19,254 nt of DNA from JBOHPP01 sp050731755 (GTDB lineage Bacteria; Methylomirabilota; Methylomirabilia; Rokubacteriales; CSP1-6): positions 1 to 19,254 of the forward strand of contig JBOHPP010000070.1 in assembly GCA_050731755.1 (NCBI GenBank), given 5' to 3'. This document shows, piece by piece, positions 12,465 through 19,254 of this stretch (its first letter is position 1; each line of letters opens with the position of its first letter). The notes below the pieces were generated by a model. It made no database searches, was not told the DNA's origin, and saw nothing but the letters and a program-made list of their open reading frames with translations. Both the position numbers and the translations under genes were made by a program.

Positions 12465-12721
12465 TTGTAGCGAAGCCGCGGCGGCCGGCTTGAGCCGTGG
12501 GTGGCCTGTCCCAGACGCGCTGGGTTCGTTTGCAACCGATTCGCCAGGGCGGGTTTCCCCCCGTTCCCGAATTTTCCGCAATTTTGCGCCGACCCCGTCC
12601 CGGCCGGCTCCCCGATGGCGGCCAAAGCCCCGTGACGACGCGCTTATGCGGCTGATTGCACTGGTTGGCACTTCCCTTGCGCTCTCCCCTCGTGAACACG
12701 TTTACAACAGCCGACACTGCG
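12465..12721 (+). promoter_or_regulatory. Intergenic control region before the sugar transferase gene
   Basis: A 257-bp gap without a supported ORF. It begins with the hairpin AAGCCG-N7-CGGCTT (12473-12491), 8 bp after the barrel gene stop and without a T-run, possibly a Rho-type or weak terminator. It holds CCCAG-N5-CTGGG (12510-12524) and an AT-rich patch unusual for this genome (GAATTTTC at 12569-12576, then AATTTTG), about 90 bp before the sigma-54 promoter, where an enhancer site would be expected. Confidence 0.4.
12666..12681 (+). promoter_or_regulatory. Sigma-54 (-24/-12) promoter of the sugar transferase gene
   Basis: TGGCACTTCCCTTGCG has GG (12667-12668) and GC (12679-12680) separated by exactly 10 bp, with TGGCAC and TTGC both intact. 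Transcription would begin near 12692, 30 nt before ATG 12722. Confidence 0.72.
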
Positions 12722-14080
12722 ATGACTCTTGCACAACGCTTGGCCTGGTTGGAGGCGCTCTCGACGCTGGGAATCCTCGGCGTGGGCGCCGTGCTCTGGC
12801 TGGGGCCGGCGCCCAACGCCGACGTGCTGTGGGCGCTCGCCCCGCGCGTGGCGTTGGTGGCGGCCGTCTGCCTGGGCTCGCTCTATTTCAACGACCTCTA
12901 CAACTTCGAGCTGCCTCACGACTTCCCCAACCTGTTCGGCCGACTCTGCCGCGCGCTGGGGGTGAGCGCCCTGGCTCTGGCCGTGACCTACGTCGTCTTC
13001 CCGACCACGATGATCCCCGGCCACCTCACGTCGCACGCGCTGCTGACCCTGCTGGCCGTGATGCTGTTGATCCGCGGGGCCGTGTACGCGCTGGCCAAGC
13101 GCGCGCCGTTCTCCGAGCGCGTGCTCATCATGGGCGCCGGGGCCCTGGCCCTGGAGCTGGCCCAGCAGATCCGGACGCGCCCCGATCTCGCCCTGCGCTT
13201 GCTCGGTTTCCTGGGCGAGACCGCCCCGGCCACGCCCGGGGCGCCTGGCGGTCCCACCATCGGCCGCTATACCGAGGTCGAAGCGGCCGTGCGCCGCCAT
13301 CGCGCGGACCGGATCATCGTGGCCATGCCTGACCGCCGAGGGCGGTTGCCGGTGGAGGCGCTGCTGGCCTGCCGCGTGCGCGGCGTGCGGATCGAGGAAG
13401 GCACCGAGGTCTACGAGCGGTTCACCCGCCGCCTGGCCGTGGAGTCGCTGACGCCCAGCGCGCTGGTGTTCAGCGACGGCTTCCGGGTCACGCGAGCGCG
13501 GCTGGCCATCAAGCGCGTGCTCAGCGTGGTCATCGCCGGCCTGGCCCTGGCCGCGGGCGCGCCCTTCATGGCCTTCATGGCCCTGCTGATCAAGCTGGAG
13601 AGCCCAGGGCCCGTGTTCTTCATCCAGGAGCGCGTCGGGCTGCGCGGCCGGACCTTTCGCCTCATCAAGTTCCGGACCATGCGCGTCGTGGACGGGACGA
13701 CCGGCGACACGGTGATCCGCGACAACATGAGCCGCGTCACTCGCGTGGGTGCCGTGCTGCGGCGCTACCGGCTCGACGAGGTGCCGCAGTTCATCAACAT
13801 CCTACGCGGCGACATGAGCCTGGTGGGGCCGCGCCCGGAAATGGCGGAGAACGTCGCCACGTTCACCGACCTCATTCCCTTCTATAACCTCCGCCACGAG
13901 GTGCGTCCCGGCCTCACCGGCTGGGCCCAGGTGCGCGCCGGCTACTCGATGAGCCTGGAAGAGGTCACCCGCAAGCTCTGCTACGACCTCTACTACATCA
14001 AACACATGTCCCTCGGCTTCGATCTGCGGATCCTGTTCGACACCGTGAAGTTCGTGCTCTGCGGAAAGCGGCCGGGGTGA
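12722..14080 (+). CDS. Polyprenyl glycosylphosphotransferase (undecaprenyl-phosphate sugar phosphotransferase)
   Basis: A 452-residue membrane enzyme that transfers a sugar-1-phosphate to a polyprenyl carrier, the first step in building an EPS repeat unit. About four membrane spans lie in 10-125, then a CoA-binding-like nucleotide fold (133-165, VLIMGAGALALELAQQI). Another span at 264-290 leads into the catalytic bacterial sugar transferase domain. Its hallmarks are ESPGPVFFIQERVGLRGRTF (293-312), KFRTM (316-320), LRRYRLDEVPQFINILRGDMSLVGPRPE (346-373) and RPGLTGWAQV (395-404). This is the WbaP/EpsB type seen in XrtA-type clusters. I choose ATG 12722 because the predicted sigma-54 start is near 12692; in-frame starts at 12656 or 12692 would precede or touch it. 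No clear RBS is present. Confidence 0.9.
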   Translation: MTLAQRLAWLEALSTLGILGVGAVLWLGPAPNADVLWALAPRVALVAAVCLGSLYFNDLYNFELPHDFPNLFGRLCRALGVSALALAVTYVVFPTTMIPGHLTSHALLTLLAVMLLIRGAVYALAKRAPFSERVLIMGAGALALELAQQIRTRPDLALRLLGFLGETAPATPGAPGGPTIGRYTEVEAAVRRHRADRIIVAMPDRRGRLPVEALLACRVRGVRIEEGTEVYERFTRRLAVESLTPSALVFSDGFRVTRARLAIKRVLSVVIAGLALAAGAPFMAFMALLIKLESPGPVFFIQERVGLRGRTFRLIKFRTMRVVDGTTGDTVIRDNMSRVTRVGAVLRRYRLDEVPQFINILRGDMSLVGPRPEMAENVATFTDLIPFYNLRHEVRPGLTGWAQVRAGYSMSLEEVTRKLCYDLYYIKHMSLGFDLRILFDTVKFVLCGKRPG

Positions 14081-14150
14081 GGGAAAGGTTTGGAGACTTT
14101 GGGCAAGCCCATCCCCATCCGAGCCTGCCCGGGCCGCGCTCCTGCGGGTT

Positions 14151-14166
14151 CGGCACGCGTTTTGCC
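14151..14166 (+). promoter_or_regulatory. Sigma-54 (-24/-12) promoter of the pseudo-receiver activator and EPS export genes
   Basis: CGGCACGCGTTTTGCC matches GGCACG-N4-TTGC, with GG (14152-14153) and GC (14164-14165) 10 bp apart. Transcription would start near 14177, just before the GGAAGG RBS and ATG 14187. The palindrome TGGGC-AA-GCCCA lies upstream at about 14100-14111. Confidence 0.7.
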
Positions 14167-14186
14167 AAGGCCAGGGAAGGACCGAC

Positions 14187-15575
<1,389 letters not shown>

Positions 15576-15598
15576 CGGCCCGACCGAGAGGACTAGCC

Positions 15599-16300
15599 AT
15601 GACATTGTTCAGGGCATTCGTCGCATCGCTCATCCTGGTGCTCGCCGGCGCGCTGGCGCCGGCTCCCGCTGCCGCCCAGAACCGCACCCCGGCCAAGCCC
15701 ACGTCACCGCCGGCGACCCAGATACCGGCGGCCACGCCCGCGGCCTCGCCGGCCACCACCCCGCCGGCGCCACCGGCCCCCTCTCCGGCGGTAGGAGCGT
15801 CCACGCCCCTGCCCTCCGACTACGTCATCGGGCCCGGGGACGTGCTGCAGGTCTCGGTGTGGAAGAATGAGACCCTGTCGCGGGTGGCGCCGGTGCGGCC
15901 CGACGGCAAGATCTCGATGCCGCTGCTGCACGACGTCGTCGCCGCCGGCCTCACGGCCATGCAGCTGCGCGACAAGATCGCCACGGCGCTGGCCGAGTTC
16001 CTGCCCAATCCCGAGATCTCGGTGAGCGTGACCGAGGTCCACAGCCTGCGGGTTTCCGTGCTGGGCGAGGTGCAGAAGCCCGGCGTGCTCGAGCTGCGCG
16101 GCCACACCACCATCCTGGAGGCCATCGCCATGGCCGGCGGCTTGCGCGACTTCGCGTCCCCCAGCAAGATCACGGTCATCCGGACCGACGACAAGGGGCA
16201 GACGCAGAAGATCCGGTTCAACTACAACCGCGCTATCTCCAACTCGTCCGACGAGCCCAACCTGATGCTGCGGTCGGGCGACGTCATCGTCGTCCCGTAG
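15599..16300 (+). CDS. Polysaccharide biosynthesis/export protein (Wza-like, Poly_export and SLBB)
   Basis: A 233-residue periplasmic or outer-membrane protein of the capsule/EPS export family. A signal peptide (1-26, cleavage near PAAA-Q) is followed by a Pro/Ala/Thr-rich linker (27-72). The Poly_export domain begins with YVIGPGDVLQVSVWKNETLS (75-94) and continues with VRPDGKISMPLL. An SLBB-type repeat holds VSVLGEVQKPGVLEL (152-166), TILEAIAMAGGL and LRSGDVIVVP. It has no lipobox Cys, unlike E. coli Wza, and is shorter, as usual in XrtA-type clusters. ATG 15599 has GAGAGGA 7 nt upstream; the frame is open further upstream inside the activator gene, but that part is not coding in this frame. 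The gap to the activator gene is 23 bp and to the Wzz gene 9 bp, so one operon is likely. Confidence 0.9.
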   Translation: MTLFRAFVASLILVLAGALAPAPAAAQNRTPAKPTSPPATQIPAATPAASPATTPPAPPAPSPAVGASTPLPSDYVIGPGDVLQVSVWKNETLSRVAPVRPDGKISMPLLHDVVAAGLTAMQLRDKIATALAEFLPNPEISVSVTEVHSLRVSVLGEVQKPGVLELRGHTTILEAIAMAGGLRDFASPSKITVIRTDDKGQTQKIRFNYNRAISNSSDEPNLMLRSGDVIVVP

Positions 16301-16309
16301 GAGCCGACT

Positions 16310-17983
16310 ATGAGCACGCCTTCGACCGCCTCGGTCCAGACCTCACGCAGCGGCGGCCTGTCCTCCATCCTGGAGGTGGCCCGCCGGCGCCGGCTTCTGG
16401 CCCTGCTGCCCTTTCTCTTCGTGCTGACGGCCGCCGCCTCCTTCGCCTTTTTCCTGCCCAGTCTGTGGACGGCCCGCGCGGTCGTCCTCGTCGACCGCCA
16501 GCAGATCCCGGAATCCTTCGTGAAGTCCACCGTGACCAGCGACATCGAGGGCCAGCTCCTCACCCTGAGCCAGGAGATCCTCAGCCGGCCTCGGCTGGCC
16601 AAGATCGTCCAGGAGCTGCACCTGTACCCGAGCCTGCGCGACTCGCATTCGCTCGAGGACATCGTCGACCGCATGCGCCGCGACATCCGCATCGATTTCG
16701 AGAACGAGCCCGAACGACGGGCCCGCCGCGGCGAGACCCGGACGGTTGCGTTCAGCGTGGCCTATTCGGCCGCCGACCCCAACACGGCCATGATCGTGAC
16801 CAACCAGCTCGCCGAGCTCTATGTGGCGGAGAACGTCCGCTACCGGGAGAAGCAGGCCGCCGGGACCTCCGAGTTCTTGGAGGCGCAGCTTCGCGAGGTT
16901 CGGGGCCGCTTGCAGGCCCAGGAAAAGCGCATCGCCGAGTACAAGGAACAGCACATGGGCGAGCTGCCCGAGCAGCGCGAGGCCAACCTGCGCATCCTCG
17001 AGCGGCTGCAGCAGCAGTTGCTGCTCGCCCACGAGAACAGCAGTCGGGCCAATGAGCGCCGGCAGCTCATCACCCGGGCCCTGGCCGAGATCGACCAGAG
17101 CGGGGGGCTGGCCAACGCCGCCGCCAGTGGACCCAGCGTGACGCCGGCCGAGGCCGCCGCCGCGCGGCTGGCCCTCCTCCGTCAAGAACTGGTCCAGATG
17201 CAGACGCGGTACAGCGACCGCTATCCCGACGTGATCCATTTGAGGGAGCAGATCCAGGCCCTGGAGGCCCGGCTGGCGGCCGAGACCCCGGCTGCCGCCC
17301 CGGCGACCAAGCAATCACCCAAACGCGAGGGGCTGCGGGTGGCGCCGCAGAACCCCTACATCGTGAGCCTGATGCAGCAGCTCGATCAGGCCAACGTCGA
17401 GGCCAAAGCGACCACCGAGGAGATCGCCACCCTCAACAAGCAGGTCGCGACGTACCAGCGGCGGGTCGAGAACACGCCGCGCCGGGAGCAGGGGCTGGCG
17501 CTCATTACGCGCGACTACGAGACAACCCGCGAGTTGTTCCGGTCGCTCCTGGGCAAGCGGGGGGAGGCGGAGATCGCCGCCGACCTCGAGCAGCGTCAGA
17601 AGGGTGAGCGCTTCCGCGTGATCGAGCCGGCCTCGTTGCCCGAGCGCCCGGTGGGACCGAACCGGATGCGCCTGCTACTGGTGGGCCTGATGCTGGCCGC
17701 CGGGGCCAGCGTCCTGGCTGTCGTCCTGGCCGAGCAGGTGGACACCTCGTACCGCAGCGTCGAGGAGGTCCGGAGCACCCTGCCCGTTCCCGTGCTCTCC
17801 ACGATCCCCACGATCTCGACCGAGCGCGACCGGGCCCGGCTCACGCGCCAGCGTCGGCTGGCCACCGCGGCCGTGGCCGTGGGTCTGCTGGTCGTGATGG
17901 GCTCCTCCTTCGTGGTGGCGCACCGCAACCAGGCGCTGGTGGCCATGCTCACGCCGGCCGAGCCGACCACCGGTCGGAGGTAG
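16310..17983 (+). CDS. Polysaccharide chain-length determinant (Wzz/GNVR family, XrtA-type)
   Basis: A 557-residue inner-membrane protein that sets polymer length and links synthesis to export. The Wzz domain starts with a membrane span (about 28-50) followed by LWTARAVVLVDRQQIPESFVKS. A long periplasmic coiled coil (about 180-330, with EAQLREVRGRLQAQEKRIAEYKEQ and RLALLRQELVQM) leads to a GNVR-type closing segment (RREQGLALITRDYETTRELFRSLLGKR). Then comes PASLPERPVGPNR and the second span (about 450-472). A third hydrophobic stretch at about 515-537 is extra compared with plain Wzz. There is no cytoplasmic kinase domain; that is supplied by a separate gene further on. ATG 16310 is preceded by TAGGAG at 7 nt. 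The stop is 3 bp from the next start, a tight operon. Confidence 0.9.
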   Translation: MSTPSTASVQTSRSGGLSSILEVARRRRLLALLPFLFVLTAAASFAFFLPSLWTARAVVLVDRQQIPESFVKSTVTSDIEGQLLTLSQEILSRPRLAKIVQELHLYPSLRDSHSLEDIVDRMRRDIRIDFENEPERRARRGETRTVAFSVAYSAADPNTAMIVTNQLAELYVAENVRYREKQAAGTSEFLEAQLREVRGRLQAQEKRIAEYKEQHMGELPEQREANLRILERLQQQLLLAHENSSRANERRQLITRALAEIDQSGGLANAAASGPSVTPAEAAAARLALLRQELVQMQTRYSDRYPDVIHLREQIQALEARLAAETPAAAPATKQSPKREGLRVAPQNPYIVSLMQQLDQANVEAKATTEEIATLNKQVATYQRRVENTPRREQGLALITRDYETTRELFRSLLGKRGEAEIAADLEQRQKGERFRVIEPASLPERPVGPNRMRLLLVGLMLAAGASVLAVVLAEQVDTSYRSVEEVRSTLPVPVLSTIPTISTERDRARLTRQRRLATAAVAVGLLVVMGSSFVVAHRNQALVAMLTPAEPTTGRR

Positions 17984-17986
17984 CGC

Positions 17987-18940
17987 ATGTACCTGAGCTT
18001 CTACGGTCTGCGGGAAACCCCGTTCAGTCCGACGCCCGATCCGCGGTTCCTGTTCCAGTCGGCCCGCCACCGCGAGGCGCTGGCCCAGCTTCTTTACGGC
18101 GTGCAGGAGCGGAAGGGATTCATCGTGCTGACCGGCGAGATCGGCACCGGCAAGACCACGCTGCTTCGCACGATGCTGGAGCGGCTCGACCAGACCACGC
18201 CGGTCGCCTACATCCACAACTCCACGCTCCCCACCGAGGGGCTGCTGGAGTACATGCTGCAGGACTGGGGCGTGAAGTCGACCGCCGCCAACCACACTCA
18301 GCGGCTGTTCGAGCTGAACGAGTTCCTCATCGAGCAGCACCGGCAGGGCTTCTCCCCGGTGCTCGTGATCGACGAGGCCCAGAACCTCTCCCAGGAGGCC
18401 CTGGAAGCCGTCCGGCTGCTCTCCAATTTCGAGACCACGCACCAGAAGCTGATGCAGATCGTGCTGGTCGGGCAGCCCGAGCTGAGGGACAAGCTGAACG
18501 CGTCCGAGTTGCGTCAGCTCAAGCAGCGCATCGGGATGCGCTGCCATATCGGCCCGCTCACGCCCGAGGAGACCCGGCTGTACATCCGCCACCGGCTGCG
18601 GGTCGCCGGGGCCGCCGACGCCGGCATCTTCACCGACGGCGCCGTCCAGCGGATCACCGAGTACAGTCGCGGCATCCCTCGCCTGATCAACATCGTGTGC
18701 GACCACTGTCTGCTCAGCGGCTACGCCGACAGCAAGCGACGAATCGATCCCGGCGTGGTGGAGGAGGCCGTCGAATACCTCGAGGAAGGCGAGCGGCCCA
18801 AGTGGCGGCGGCAGCGCGAGGTGAGCCTCGTGCCGAGCCCGGCCGCAGTGTGGGCGGCCCGCAGCGGCGTGGCCATGCTCGTCCTCGCGCTGATCGCGAT
18901 GCTGGTGGTCGCCGTCAACTCCGTCGGATGGCTGCCGTGA
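17987..18940 (+). CDS. ExeA/GspA-like AAA ATPase of the XrtA-associated type
   Basis: A 317-residue ATPase. It opens with MYLSFYGLRETPFSPTPDPRFLF, the family's characteristic start, then Walker A GEIGTGKT (50-57), Walker B VLVIDEAQNLS (125-135), a sensor region IVLVGQPELRDKL and the conserved GIPRLINIVCDHCLLSGY. One membrane span near the C-terminus (about 292-312) anchors it in the inner membrane with the ATPase in the cytoplasm. Such proteins occur next to Wzz and tyrosine-kinase genes in PEP-CTERM/exosortase EPS loci; their exact job there is not settled, and ExeA itself is a secretion-assembly ATPase. The start is ATG 17987, 3 bp after the Wzz stop. Hydrophobic and catalytic features are intact. 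Confidence 0.9.
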   Translation: MYLSFYGLRETPFSPTPDPRFLFQSARHREALAQLLYGVQERKGFIVLTGEIGTGKTTLLRTMLERLDQTTPVAYIHNSTLPTEGLLEYMLQDWGVKSTAANHTQRLFELNEFLIEQHRQGFSPVLVIDEAQNLSQEALEAVRLLSNFETTHQKLMQIVLVGQPELRDKLNASELRQLKQRIGMRCHIGPLTPEETRLYIRHRLRVAGAADAGIFTDGAVQRITEYSRGIPRLINIVCDHCLLSGYADSKRRIDPGVVEEAVEYLEEGERPKWRRQREVSLVPSPAAVWAARSGVAMLVLALIAMLVVAVNSVGWLP

Positions 18941-18963
18941 CTCCGAGTGGGATTCGCGTCGCC

Positions 18964-19038
18964 AAGGGCCCCCAGGTCGGCCCTTTCGCGCGCCGGCTTT
19001 CCGCGCAGCGTCGGAAGGGGGACAAAGCCCCCCTCCGA
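18964..19038 (+). other. Two hairpins between the ATPase and kinase genes
   Basis: AAGGGCC (18964-18970) pairs with GGCCCTT (18979-18985). A longer arm, 19011-19021 with 19028-19038, forms five G-C pairs, one A-C mismatch and five more pairs around the loop ACAAAG. Neither has a T-run on the plus strand, so they may be partial terminators, processing sites or mRNA stabilisers. They end 12 bp before the kinase RBS. Confidence 0.4.
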
Positions 19039-19061
19039 GGAAAAAATATGGGAGGACGCCC

Positions 19062-19254
19062 GTGAGCAAGTTCTTCAAGGCGCTCGAGAACGCCGAGCGG
19101 GAGCGCGAGGCGCGGCGCGCCGCCGCCGTCGAAGCCCCCGTGCCCACTATCCCGACCCCGGACGCCCCCGACAGCGTGGCGCGGCCGCAGCCGTCGGTCG
19201 TCGCCCCTGCGGTCACACCGGCTCCGCCGGCGCCGCCACCCGTGGTCGCTCGCC
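19062..19254 (+). CDS. Probable tyrosine autokinase (CpsD/Wzc-type), 5' end only
   Basis: An open frame starts at GTG 19062 with GGAGG 6 nt upstream and runs off the window. The 64 visible residues begin MSKFFKALENAERERE, the kind of start seen in cytoplasmic tyrosine autokinases (BY-kinases) of EPS clusters, where it marks the helix before the P-loop domain. An Ala/Pro/Val-rich linker follows. The P-loop itself would lie beyond 19254, so the call rests on the N-terminal pattern and the gene order Wza-like, Wzz, ATPase. Such kinases phosphorylate their own Tyr tail and drive Wzz assembly. The 121-bp gap before it holds two hairpins. Confidence 0.6.
   Translation, partial: MSKFFKALENAEREREARRAAAVEAPVPTIPTPDAPDSVARPQPSVVAPAVTPAPPAPPPVVAR

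Noticed and set aside
12656..12721. Longer N-terminus for the sugar transferase from TTG 12656 or GTG 12692
   Set aside because: The extension overlaps the -24/-12 promoter or its start point, and the added residues are not membrane-like as the rest of the region is.

Overview
The window is very GC-rich (about 70% by eye) and densely packed with single-copy bacterial genes. I see no insertion sequence, phage gene, integrase or CRISPR array. A lexA gene, a Tat component, an archaeal-type ATP-dependent DNA ligase, an enoyl-CoA hydratase paralogue, sigma-54 regulators and an exopolysaccharide (EPS) locus of the kind often tied to exosortase/PEP-CTERM systems suggest a free-living, diderm soil or sediment bacterium. 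The mix resembles Rokubacteria/Methylomirabilota or deltaproteobacteria-like lineages. That assignment is inference only.

Left part (1-8.1 kb), housekeeping and signalling. The left edge holds the 5' part of an isochorismatase-family hydrolase on the minus strand, which is readable only across two frame changes. It is followed by tRNA-Gly(CCC) with encoded CCA and by a CCA-adding/poly(A) polymerase-family enzyme, both on the minus strand. An enoyl-CoA hydratase-like protein on the plus strand converges on a minus-strand row of DNA ligase, KaiC/RecA-like ATPase and DUF2459-like protein. Divergent from the ligase is a GAF/HD-GYP protein, probably a c-di-GMP phosphodiesterase.

Middle part (8.0-9.6 kb), minus strand. 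lexA has a readable promoter with a 16-bp palindrome sitting exactly between its -35 and -10 boxes, plus an intrinsic terminator over its stop codon. Just downstream is an unlisted 31-codon ORF for a hydrophobic peptide. Upstream of lexA is a TatA/B-type protein with an added Cys/His-rich C-terminal module. A roughly 150-bp stretch of nested inverted repeats separates it from the next gene.

Right part (9.6-19.25 kb), sigma-54-controlled EPS locus. A receiver-less sigma-54 activator (minus) is divergent from a stand-alone receiver protein (plus). Then come an outer-membrane beta-barrel protein, a polyprenyl-phosphate sugar transferase, a second sigma-54 activator whose receiver has lost its phosphorylation residues, a Wza-like export protein, a Wzz-type chain-length protein, an ExeA/XrtA-type ATPase and the start of a probable tyrosine autokinase cut by the window edge. 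Three intergenic regions carry good GG-N10-GC (-24/-12) promoters: before the receiver-less activator, before the sugar transferase and before the second activator. The two activators have near-identical recognition helices. The locus therefore looks like a sigma-54 regulon that also feeds back on its own regulators, driving lipid-linked sugar assembly, chain-length control and export.

The most unusual observations are the probable lineage-specific LexA operator with its adjacent small membrane peptide, the split and pseudo-receiver sigma-54 pair, the Tat fusion, and the structured intergenic element at about 9.42-9.56 kb.
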